DNA of 64,000 nucleotides from Tetracladium setigerum (taxonomy: Eukaryota; Ascomycota; Leotiomycetes; Helotiales), in NCBI GenBank assembly GCA_031472005.1, contig PZJY01000008.1, forward strand, positions 1,550,001 to 1,614,000. Direction: 5' to 3'. Both the position numbers and the translations under genes were made by a program. The notes beneath the pieces are model-generated. The model was given only the letters and a program-made list of their open reading frames with translations. It did no database searches and was not told the origin of the DNA. Positions 34,940-45,596 of the stretch are shown piece after piece; position 1 is the first letter of the stretch, and each line of letters begins with the position of its first letter.

Positions 34940-36174
34940 TATTTTTCTAAGCAATGACAAGCGATTCGGGGTGTAGAATAAGAGGAAAAGCTAGATAGAT
35001 GGTGATGAAAGCCGTGATGATGGGATGAGGATGGAAGTCGAAAATTGAGGATTGGAGTTGATTTATATATTGACGATCTCAATTATTTACATTCCAGTTT
35101 CAAATACGACCCGACCAATCATCAATCACTTCACCTCAAAATTCCGAGTGAAACAATTAGCAATATGATTTAGTGTCTGGCCGTTATTCGGTGCCGGCGT
35201 TCAAATGCGGCGAAAGACTCGGCGCTCGTCCCCAGCACCGAAAAGGAACGAAATGTCGGTCCTGCTATGAACTGAATAGATGAAGTACGATGACTTGTCA
35301 ATCATGAATCTACCTGATGATATCTCGAAGAACCAAGCAATAGTACATGAGAGGTGCCAAATGTGAGTGTCAAACGTCACCCGATTGTCACCTACCTTAC
35401 CTACCAATGCCCCAGGATTGGGATTGCCGGCTGAAACTAGAATTGCTTATACTGATGCTTAAATTTTGATTGTATCCAATCAACTGTCAGATTCTCTGAA
35501 CCAGGTCGGAGTTGTTGCTTGAGTATTATTGGCCGTATCGGATTGCCGATTTTGAAACATGTGCACGACTACTACACCGTCATGTCTTGTAAGAGGATCG
35601 ACTTCACTTACAAACATTATGGCGTGGACAACAACCTAGAGCTCAAATACCCACAATGTCTGATGCCAAACGCAACAGTCGATGGGAATGTGAGTCGGAC
35701 CAGAAAATGTCGGCGCCACTGCGACGCTCCCATTTGGTGCTGCGGTAAGTAAACCCAAAATATACGAATCTATTCAAAATACAACATCACTGATTGGGAG
35801 ACATCATAACTTTGGCTGGCAATTGCTTTGCACGTGGTCGGGGTGGAAATCTACCTCCATCTAACTCCTAGAGAAGCAGCTCGACTTCGTCAGGTGAGCT
35901 ATGAGAGACAATTGGCAGCAGGATACAAGAATCCAGGGAATGCTGATATTACTGTGGATCGCTTCAGGGATGCAGAACCGTTCACACCCAGAAATACTAA
36001 GCAGGGCAGTTCATTGTGAAATGCCTTTGCATACTTGAAACTTGGAGTGATTCGCAGAGATATAGCCATAGGTATGTGGGAAATTTAAACTTACCCAGAG
36101 CCATCAGAGTTCATTCGCAAGTTAATACTTTCAAGATTGGAGAGTCGCGCTTCGATCGCCAGCCGCTCTGGGAT
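34940..36174. other. Intergenic, with a possible relic frame
   Basis: Promoter of the epimerase-like gene and, at the far end, the 3' side of HET 2. Contains the relic candidate at 35822-36019 described separately, and tacctaccttaccta near 35391. Confidence 0.5.
35822..36019 (+). pseudogene. Possible C-terminal relic of a fungal membrane protein
   Basis: A short frame reads LHVVGVEIYLHL, then TPREAARLRQVSYERQL, then AAGYKNPGNADITVDRFRD. A hydrophobic helix followed by an arginine-rich RLRxxSYERQLxAGxxNPG motif is familiar to me as the end of a larger fungal integral membrane protein family. The frame upstream runs into TAA at 35807-35809 with no usable acceptor between, and no other membrane segments are found upstream. 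I infer a decayed fragment; family name uncertain. Confidence 0.35.
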
Positions 36175-38380
36175 TCAGACGATCTCAAAATCTTGCACCT
36201 TGATTTGGAAAGCCTCATACGCGACAGGCAGGAGCGTCGCGATACCCACGCGTCTGAATTTGTTCCCATCGACTTGCTGAAGAAGAAGCCCCCAGTACAC
36301 GAACTTTGAGTATTGCTCTGTATGGTAGACTACGTTATCCTATCGGGTGTCAGTCTCCAAGCGAGGCAGCTAGAAGGTACCTAGCTACTTACGATAAAGT
36401 CTCTTTTCACAAAACGTTTTCCTTGTTGGCCGCACACCTCGGATCTATCTGTTTGTTTTGCAAGAATACATGTATGGGTGTATGATGTCGTACTGTCGTC
36501 ATCGAATCGGGCAATTCCAAGCACTGCCTTCTCAGAAGTACCTTCTATGTCTTGTGTAAGAAGCTGGAAGACTCTGTTGTGTCTATTCCACGAGTCATAG
36601 AGGTTTTGTAATCTATGAAATCTGAGATCTCGCGCCGTGGATTTGACTTGCACAAAGCTTGGGGCAGGCTGAATGGTGCTCAAATGTCCAAAAATCTGGA
36701 GATGCCCTCCAGATGTGAGCATTAGTCGTTCTGGCATTTGCTTCGCCTTGCGGGTGCTATCCCATTCTGGGTTGGTATCTTCTGATGGCCATCTCTTCGC
36801 ACCATCAATGGCGGCCCAACTCCAGGAAGGCATGTTTGCCAATCTGCCGGCGTTGAAACACGAGTCGATGTTGTACCAAAGGAGTTGAAATATGAGGTGG
36901 TCGCGCCACACACCGTACTCCGCAACATATCCATTTTTGCGATGAGGTTGATACTCGCTGATTCCTTTGATCTCCCATCCATCGTCCGCGATGTATTGTT
37001 CTCTTGCGAAATTTTGATACAATTCAGCGATTCCTCTGAGAGCCTCAATGCGATCCGTAGCAAATGTCAGAGATCGTGTCGTATATTCTGTTAACAGAAC
37101 AGACCAGTTTCTTTCCCGGTAAAAGCCAGAAATCGGCTCCCCTGTTTCGGTAACTTGTGCCGTGTTGCATACCCACGAGATGCAATTTGGCATAAATGCT
37201 ACTAAACGACGTGCAAGATAACGCTCTTGAAGCGTCCAGGCTCGTCGGTCAAGGGGACCAGATTCTGGGTGGAATATTTTCCCCTTTGACGATTGCATCA
37301 TGTTAAATGTGCCTTTACAGTCCCCAGCCATCCTATAAGGCAACCGCAAGACTGTAGACAGCGGACGCTCGGTAATGAAAAGACCCTCACTTGAGTCTTT
37401 CGCGCCCGAAGCAGCAACAACCAAAGCGGCATTCCAATATACTTCTCCCATCTTCGCTGCTTCCGAGTGCCAGTCCTTGCTGTCCCCTTGTATAATGCAA
37501 AGAGAGTCGATCCAAACGTATCTGATGCCCATGCCTTGCGCGAATTCTACCGTGTCTTGGAACGTTTTCGGCAGATCATCGAATGATATGCCACTTTGAT
37601 GTGCCTGGTAGTTTGCTGATGTCGTTCTCAGCGGCGCTTTCGCAGCTGAGCCCCAGCAATGGCTCAAGGCCAGATATTGACCTCTTCGGCCTTTGCTCTC
37701 CACCAACTGGACGGAAGGTGGTGTCTCGTCTTCACGAAGCTCGAGAACGCGAGTTGGCAGTGGTTTCTCATCGTCCGGCGAGCAGCTTTTATGAGCACCG
37801 CACTCCATCAGCCAGCATTTCACTAGATCACACACTTTGTTCATGTGCGGACCAAGAATCGGTGGACGATCAATAAGGGCTGCACTAGCCGGACTGCCTA
37901 GGTTTTCTTGTCAGCAGAGCGACAACTAAACTTTCACTTGTAATTACCTTGGTCTGCCCAAATACCATATTTGCACCCGGTGATTTCAGCTCCGCATATT
38001 TGACGAGGGTCTACTGGATCAGAGCTAAATACTCCTGTGCTTCTATATATTCGAGACATGTCCAGTTGGGATTTCTTCCAATTCATGGGTGTGAGAAGAG
38101 AATCTTCTATGCCCAGCCGCCGTGGCTTTGGCGTGACGGGTTGCTTCGTGATGATCTCACATAGTCTACATGTTTCCAAACCGGGATCTTCTGTGGAACT
38201 TTCTGTAGTTCCCCAACCACTTCCATGACCACCTCTACCACCAAGAGGTTCTCCTGGATCCGTTACCATAGCTTCGGTAAGCTTCATGCAGTAGTCGCAC
38301 AATTCTGTGATATCTTCAATGATCGGGCTCGACGCTGCTGTAGCATTTCCCGCACATTCCAGAGATAGTGCCGCCGCCAT
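36175..38380 (-). CDS. HET domain protein 2
   Basis: 700 residues from three exons: 38380-37948, 37897-36393 and 36339-36175. The last exon matters: without it the protein would stop at VSS, while splicing at gtaagt adds the conserved ending VYWGLLLQQVDGNKFRRVGI. HET hallmarks are in order: YLALSHCWG, then LPKTFQDTVEFAQGMGIRYV and WIDSLCIIQ, MGEVYWNAALVVAASGAKDS, LDRRAWTLQERYLARRLV, and MPSWSWAAIDG. The N-terminal 140 residues carry CDYC and CRLC pairs typical of this HET subgroup. Role by family: self/non-self recognition leading to cell death. It is convergent with nothing intact and lies between the epimerase-like gene and the dead carboxylesterase. Confidence 0.93.
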
Positions 38381-39197
38381 TGGAGCAAATAGTGAAGTGT
38401 ACGGCGTAAAGCGTTCTCGATGTCAAGCTAAGGCGACGAGAAGTCTGGGGCCGTTGCGGTTGGCCTTCGTGATACAGATACAGTCTAATCTGTTGAAGTA
38501 TAGGGAGATAGTTGGTCTGTAGTTAAAAGAAAGTGAAGTAAGACGCGACTGCTAGGCTGGCGTCGACCCTCATATATAAGCGCAGATTGTGGCAGTGTGC
38601 AAAATCTATAGGTGACAACGTTGATGAAAGGTTGTAATAGTATTCCTTGGCTGTGCCGACCGGTGAAGAATGCTGGTCAACTCAGTACTAGGTACGCCGA
38701 CCAACCACTCACATTTCCCCTCGAGGGTTTGCTGCACCACACATGTGTCACCTCGTTTCGAAGTTGGGCTGAAAACATTGACCAATTCTCTTCTCGGTTC
38801 AGTGTTTTTGTTGCACATCGCAAAAGGGCGACGATTTCTGTCCAACCCTGGAACTTGCGGGATGCACATGATGCATGATGTGCGTTGGCCGAATTTGTTC
38901 GACACGGACCACTCATAGACTCCCCTGGCCATTTTGGTGCTTGCCATAAGTGGTGGTGGTGGTCGTGTTGGAGTCGCACAACAGGATGTAAAAACAAAAT
39001 TGGGCAAGCTTTCTTTTCCATTTTTTGGGTTTCTAAAGACAAAAAGGACTTTTGCGTAACCGCTCCTATGAGCCACTAACTATACTTCTACCAAAGGTGA
39101 TTCTATAACGGCTCACATCCTACAGTGATTGGGAAGCTGCGTCCAGAGCTATATGTATGTCACTTGAGCTCAACGCCGAATCAAAATCAGCGAGTCT
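38381..39197. other. Intergenic, no supported gene
   Basis: Promoter of HET 2 and the sequence after the carboxylesterase relic. Frames in both directions look random. Confidence 0.55.
38565..38585 (-). promoter_or_regulatory. TATA-like box of HET 2
   Basis: cttatatatgag on the minus strand, about 190 bases before the HET 2 start codon. Position and orientation fit a TATA element; not otherwise tested. Confidence 0.35.
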
Positions 39198-40740
39198 TCA
39201 AATTTCAAGTGCTTTCAACTCTCTAGCTTCCCGAAAATATATCAGCTGAATGAAGAAGTTCTTTCCACCTCGAGTCCTTTTGTGTCTCAATTTTCCCACC
39301 CGAGTCGCAACGTTCGTATCATCCCCTTCAACCGTTCCATAATCATAGTCCTTCTCGTCATTTACAAAAGCAACCAGGTCTCTTATCCAATCTGTCATCA
39401 TCAACACCAGCTCTTCTAGAGTAGGACCGTGCATGATCGCATAACTTTACATGCACATGTTAGTTGCTTTTCTTGCAAGTTAATGTATAGGAACTTACGT
39501 CCAAATGGCTTGTCCATAGCATGTGTGCAACCGGAATCTCTCGGTGCGATAGATTCATCAATGAATGAAAGCCGATAGCCAATTTAGTATCTCCGAATAT
39601 CCTTGACCTCAACACCGTACCCAAGCAGATTATTTACGAGAAATCTTGAAGGTGCGCGAACTTGACCGTCAGCGATGATTGTTCCATAGAGCGTCTTTCG
39701 AATTCGGCTGCAAAGGATCCATTATCATGGAAAGCGACCATTCCCTAGAGCCGGTTAATGTTCGCTCACAAAATAACGAAGAATATTGAAGTATTTGTAA
39801 AGTAAACTGAAGAACCATGGGAGATGATTAAATATGATACTTCCAGTGCGTACCTCATGAATGAATTTACCGTTGGTAATTAGTCTGAAATTGTGTTCTC
39901 GAAATACGCAATCGTAGCAACAAGCTCCTTCGCGTCAATTTTTCTCAGCAACGCCAGCTTTTCCGATCCGTTCAAACCAGCTGCAATCTTGAAATAATTA
40001 CAGATTTCTTCTAATGGAGGCTGGTTTTGCTCCAAAGATCTCGACTGCGAGGGAATTGCATTCGAGCACATGAAAGCTGATTAGAAAAGCCCGTTTTCTG
40101 ATTCTGAAGACCTGAAGTCATGAAGCACTTGAGCATGTACCCCATAACTCCCAGCCCTTCTTCCGGCCAACGTGATATTTTTTGAATCACCACCAAAATC
40201 AGTGATATTTATTTTTATCTACTCCATTGCAAGCCTTTCATCCCAAAGTCCATAGTTCCCAACTCTTCCATCACCGCCCTCCTCTCTCAGAGCATATCCA
40301 GCCAAGAAACCAAAAATATTCAGACGGTATCCGATGGCAACGAAAACTACGTTGAGTTTTCCAGTAGATATTAACTTGATAGGATCCATCCCAACCTCTT
40401 GCGACGGGTCACCGATTTGAAATCATCCTCTATGCAGCCCCAACATAACCGGCCACTTTTTGCCTTCCTTCTCTGGAGTAGGCACCGGCGTTCAGATATT
40501 CAGCCGCAAACAATCCTCGTCAAAGACATGCTTTTCTCCTGACTCAGCTTTGCTCTCAAACTTTGGCTGGGGACAGACTGATCCGAACCGGGTCCCATCA
40601 AAAGGAGAGCCGTCATCGCTTGAATATGAATATGAAGCGGGAGTAGGGCGTGGTTTTCGACATCTATGCTCCCCGGTTGGCGGGAGCGCGTAGCGAATTT
40701 CCCTAGAGTCAGGATCGAGTTTACCCTTGGCTGATTCCAT
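39198..40740 (-). pseudogene. Type B carboxylesterase, degenerate
   Basis: A full-length relic of an alpha/beta-hydrolase of the type B carboxylesterase family (usual length about 500-550). Family blocks appear in order across several frames: FGSVCPQPKFES and DEDCLRLN (before 40492), KLNVVFVAIGYRLNIFGFLA, GNYGLWDERLAME, FGGDSKNITLAG, ADGQVRAPSRFLVNNLLGYG, GYRLSFIDESIAP, THAMDKPFG, MHGPTLEELVL and WIRDLVAFVNDEKDYDYGT. Breaks seen: TGA at 40494-40492 and 40425-40423 and TAG at 40221-40219, each where the family has tryptophan; TAA at 40083-40081; a frame change near 39890; TAA at 39586-39584. The nucleophile elbow, normally GESAG, reads GRRAG, so the catalytic serine is gone. No intron explanation removes all of these. 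Confidence 0.85.
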
Positions 40741-41591
40741 TTTAGTCTGCGGACGTGAGTAACTACTGCTTTAACCTGAGCTGAGCGTGAGCAAACCTGA
40801 GCGGAGGGTAAACATGCCGGAGCAGGGCCTGAGCATCAAGAGCACCAAAATGTGTTTGCCCGGGAATCCGTATCTGCTTCTTTACAGGTTCCTGCTTGAG
40901 AAATTGGCGTGTAGTTGTACGAAATCGCGAGACTGTAAAAGTCAGGATTTCCCTAGCTCAGATTGTTAGAAGACCTCAAAATTGGGCGAGGATCGATAAC
41001 ATAATTAATTCTTTTCCGGTGAGTCGGTATCCATAGATTGTACTTGATAGGAGAGATAAATAAATACACCCCTGATATGATGGCTTCAGCCTCATCAAGG
41101 AAGCAAGCTATCGGCAAAGCTACATTTGCTGTATTTATGAGCTCGAAGGTGCTAGGTATTTGAAGGAGTGTGTATATTGGATCTATCTGTTAGCCATTTC
41201 CCCCTGCCTTTCAGTTCCGTTGGATCGAATTTACGGATAGGATGGTGAAGCGGTCGAACATGGTTTTGTTTCCATCGATCACAGGATAATGGCCATAAAT
41301 TCTTACCGTTTCGTGATCATGTGAAATTGAGAAAGCGAGTATTTCCCATAATTCTTCTCTATTGATTCCGCGAAAAGGTCGGCCTACACGCAGCAGTCAT
41401 CCTTGTCGAGCGAGCCTCACAGCCCACAGGCCCTTCGCCTTCATTGTGTCACCAGGATTAGTCTTTGAAACACCGCATGACAGCTCAGCCTCAATTCGAG
41501 TTTCTTATAAATTATACGAATTGCATGTATCCTGACAATGGTTTCTCGCATTCTCATACTTTCGAATCAAAAAAAAAAAAAAAAAAAAAGG
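40741..41591. other. Intergenic, ends in a poly-A tract
   Basis: Promoter region of HET 3. A run of about 21 A lies at 41569-41589, three bases before its most likely start codon. Confidence 0.55.
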
Positions 41592-43898
41592 ATGCTCTGC
41601 AATCTGTGTCAAGATATACAATTCAAGCCATACATCGAATTGGCAAAGGATGAAAAGCTCTACCTCTTGTCATATTGCGAGGAATGGTCACCAGGTGAAC
41701 CGGACGAATACAGCGAGGAAGAAGTTTTGAATAATGACTTGGGACTTGTTGGAGGTCCTCTCGAATCCTTTTACTTTCACCATCGCAACCTGGAGTCACT
41801 GCAAAAAGCAGCAAATAACGGTTGCAATTTCTGCTATCAAATCTCTTTTGGATTACTTCCAACCTCAGAGGTCAATCACGGTAGCGAGGACAGTTACGAT
41901 AGAGTGTACCTTACTCTTCAAGCACCTGATATTCACGTACCGAATCCGGCATACCTTTATCTGGGAGATCTCGACGTGCGCTTCGGACAGGAGTCTCTAG
42001 GCAACCTGAGGTTGAAGAATCTAAATGGTATCCGATTTCAAACCCTATTCATTTGACTATAGATGATTGACGATTTCCCAGATTTTGCAAAGTTTGTCCC
42101 AAGCAGCCAGAACATGGTTAATAATTCGAGTACAGGGTCTCCCACGACTCTAGATATGGGAGCCAGCTGGCTTCGTGATTGCGCAAACCACCATGAAAAT
42201 TGTTGCCACCAGCCTCAACTGAAATCAATACTTCCATATAGAGTGCTAGACCTTGGGTTTAAGGAGACCCCGCAAAACATCGTTCTCTCTGTTGGCGAAG
42301 ACCGGGTCGGATCATATGCTGCGCTTAGCTACTGCTGGGGCAAACCTGGAAGCCAAAACGATTACCTCACCAAAAAGGAAAATCTTGAGTTGCGGCAGAA
42401 ATCTGTGGATGAATCGACTTTCCCAAAGACTCTCACCGACGCTGTAGTCGTCTGCCGGCATCTCGGCATTCAATTCCTCTGGATCGATTCGCTTTGCATC
42501 GTTCAAGACTGTGAGATCGACTGGCAGACGCAATCTGCACGAATGGGAGATATCTATTCTAATGCATTGCTGACTATATCTGCTGCAGTTGGAGAAGATA
42601 GCCATGCTGGACTCTTTGTTGAGCGAGATCCCCGAAAAACATATCCTTGTCCGCTAAATGTTCAATACCCCAAGGAAGATGGAGTCATTACAAAGGGAGT
42701 GTTCCTTATGTGTCATGATTGGTACATGCCAGAGCCCGCGTACTTGGACAAGCGTGGCTGGACATTTCAAGAGAAATACCTATCACCGCGCATTCTTTGC
42801 TTTTCTCAAATGGGAATTTCCTGGGCCTGTGCTTCCAAAACTGCATCTGAAGGCTTACCAATGGGGCTGATCCCCTTGAACAATAAGTCAGACTTCGACA
42901 AGTATATAAGGATGGACGCAGCTGGGAGCTTTTCAAACCAAGTTAACATGAGGCAAAGATTTTACTGGTGGTACCAAGCTATGGAGATATACAGCCACCG
43001 CATTTTCACACGTGAATCTGATAGGCTAATAGCCTTAGCTGGATTAGCCGCGAAATTTCAAATGTCAGGCGACGAGTTCTTGTATGGTCTCTGGAAATCA
43101 GACCTGGCCTACGCACTAGCTTGGAGAATCACTGCTCAAAATGGAGAATATGCCACAGATGCCAGCTTGACATCGTCAATACCGTCATGGTCGTGGGCAT
43201 CTCGCCCTGGCAAAATTATCACTTACGCTGAAGACGAAATGGATGGGATGGTAATGGAATGCAATTATTCTATAACCTCAAAGTACGGCACGCCAGAGAG
43301 TCGCCCTGTCACGTTTTTCGAAGTTTTATGTGAGAATCCCACGCCTCCAGCTCCACATTTGGCTCCTTTATCCGCGCCTCTATCTCTGAAGCTACGAGGT
43401 CTAATCCAGACAATCATCCCAGCGAAGAGTTGTCTGGCGTATGATTCCGTCGATTTTCGGAATCGTGGGTACTTTTCATTGTTCCAATACGCTTTCTCAT
43501 CAAAAACCCGAACATGCGAACAATTCCTTGCGAACGCATTCTACGACGAGCCGGTAACGAAGGGTGACAATCTGTATTGTCTACCGCTTATGCTCTTAAA
43601 TTCGTCCGAACATAAAGATGCCAAAGGTAGGGCTCGAGAACCGTATGAGAGTTTTAGCATCGATGAGTTGGCATCTTTGCAAACCTTTCTATTAGAAATT
43701 GGAGGAAATACACTACCCGAGATGACATGGTGTGCTGGCCCTACATCTTGCCGTAGAATGGAAGTAAACGACAGACTTAGTTGCTTGATATTAAAAAAGG
43801 TTGACGCAGGTGTGAAGTTTCGAAGGGTTGGCTATCTGACGCCTCTTCAGGGTCGTTTATTTGATGGAGTATCGCCTACTACACTCGAGATTATATAA
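41592..43898 (+). CDS. HET domain protein 3
   Basis: 750 residues from exons 41592-42027 and 42082-43898. The intron uses the cccag acceptor at 42081; the nearer atag acceptor would give an immediate stop. The start MLCNLCQDIQF gives the Cys-x2-Cys opening of this HET subgroup, followed by FYFHHRNLESLQKAANNGC. An in-frame ATG at 41538 lies before a poly-A tract and would add a lysine run. HET core: YAALSYCWG, FPKTLTDAVVVCRHLGIQF and LWIDSLCIVQD, MGDIYSNALLTISAAVGEDS, LDKRGWTFQEKYLSPRIL, IPSWSWASRPG. The C-terminus ends with VKFRRVGYLTPLQG, as in HET 2. Same broad subgroup as HET 2 but clearly diverged, so not a recent tandem copy. Confidence 0.93.
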
Positions 43899-44565
43899 GA
43901 CATAAAAATGATAGTTTTCTAAGACGGGATACAGTGACAAGTACCAAGACGGACTAATGTGCGGATGTGCTCGCTGTAAAACTTCTCAAAACCCGGTTTG
44001 CAGAGAGTTCCGCAACCTTGTGCTGTCCAGGGGATTTGGCTCGGCACTACGTTGGACTGACATTTGCTGAGTCGCTAGATTCCTCCGGGGATTTTCAGAT
44101 GTATTTGATGTAGAGGGATAGGCTGAAATTAGGGTTTAAAGGTTAGGTAAAGCGCTGGGTATATTTGGGGAAGTTTCCATTCTGGGTTTTTCTTGGAAAC
44201 TTGTTTGGGCTCCTTGAGCGTCGTCGCCAAAACTTGATAAAACTGATGTGAGAGAACAGCGGCCTAGATTGAGATGCGCAAAAGAGTAAACAGGCTTAGT
44301 GCTCCCAAATGTGAATACATTGACTGAAGATTCAAGGTTAAAGAGCAGCAATATCCCCTGACAGCGAGAAGAAGAAAGTTCCACCATCACGCACCCAATT
44401 CACTGTCGCAGTTTCGAAGGATCCTCACTACACAGTCCTAGCACTCACTCGTCCAGCCCATATCCAAGCATTACTCAAGTAGGTTGCATGTTTTCCTGCC
44501 CACTTAGCATGTCTCAATTTTCACTTTCACTAATTACATGTGAACAACAGAGATACCGGTGCAAC
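43899..44565. other. Intergenic, no supported gene
   Basis: 3' end of HET 3 and promoter of the small cysteine-rich protein. Nothing distinctive. Confidence 0.55.
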
Positions 44566-45038
44566 ATGCAGCTCCTCAAGTCCTGTCCCGTCTACAGTTT
44601 GGCCGCAATAGCCGCTTTCTTCATCACGACGGCAGATGCAGCCTATCCAAAGTTGAATTGGTACGATGATCACTATTGCACGTGGTTCAAGGTACTGAAA
44701 CGACCTCTCTATATTCCGTCCATATGATAAGGACAGAGACTAATGCAGGAGCTGGTTCAAACTTTCAGACAGAAGTCAGGTATTACTGGCCCGATCTCAT
44801 GGAGAACTACGAAGGAGGCAATTGCTACAATTGGGAAGTCAGCGGCTCGGTCAACATCTCAGACTGCTACGACGGAAGTATCTGCATGTGCCAAATGTTC
44901 TACCAACAGAATTGCCAGATTTCAGGCAGTGTCGCGTCGAGTCATGCCACTTTGCAAGTAGGTCCAAATGGCCCTTGGGAAAATAACTGCATCTTTAATT
45001 CTGCCTCATTCAAATCGTTCCGTTGTTTCGTTCGATAA
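44566..45038 (+). CDS. Small secreted cysteine-rich protein
   Basis: About 140 residues from two exons, with the splice between about 44690 and 44740. The first exon encodes a clear signal peptide (MQLLKSCPVYSLAAIAAFFI to TTADA) and AYPKLNWYDDHYCTWFK. The second encodes NFQTEVRYYWPDLMENYEGG and onward, with cysteines regularly spaced to the end; the mature protein has eight cysteines, enough for four disulfides. Exact junction is uncertain by a few residues: gtactg donor with a cagag acceptor keeps frame, and a gttcaa donor with a gataag acceptor also does. An ATG at 44488 is in frame but would bury the signal peptide. Shape fits a secreted effector-like or antimicrobial-type protein; no family recognised. 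Confidence 0.72.
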
Positions 45039-45596
45039 GAAATCAGATCTGCAGCATCTGGTTACGAGGCGGAATGTGACACCAAGTCTAAAACATATGA
45101 AAAGAAGCAGATAAGGGAAAATAAGTAAGTGCCTAGTCTAGTAAGAGTTCTGGTACTTACCAGCAGACAAGGTTCCCTTACAAGGTTCCCTTACAAGTCC
45201 CCATCTCACTAAAATAAGCGAGGGAAGGAAGCGCCATCACCATCACCATCACCCCATCTCACTTGCATAGGGCGAAAAGGAGAACTAAGAAAAGCCGAAA
45301 GGTGATTGTGGTATGTGTTTCCATTGTATTCCATTGCGCTATTCTATGTATCGATCGCTTGCTTGCTTATTTGCTTCATCCCCTATTTCCCATTTCTCGT
45401 TTAACCACCTTCGCTACTGGTACAAGAACAGACCCTCCACCGAAAAAAAGCAAAATCAAATCATCCAAACTTTACCATGCTAATGTCGTGATATCATCTT
45501 TGATCTCCATTTCCATCCATCATGCAATTTCAAAACGCTCTTTCATTCCGTCCAAAGTATCATGTCGAGATCGTACTTCAATACAGTTCAGCTCAC
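45039..45596. other. Intergenic between convergent genes
   Basis: Contains a short direct repeat (aaggttcccttac twice, near 45170-45195) and a catcaccatcaccatcacc repeat near 45236. No gene. Confidence 0.6.

Noticed and set aside
36016..36309. Open frame on the plus strand
   Set aside because: It overlaps antisense to the last exon of HET 2 (36339-36175), which has strong family support.
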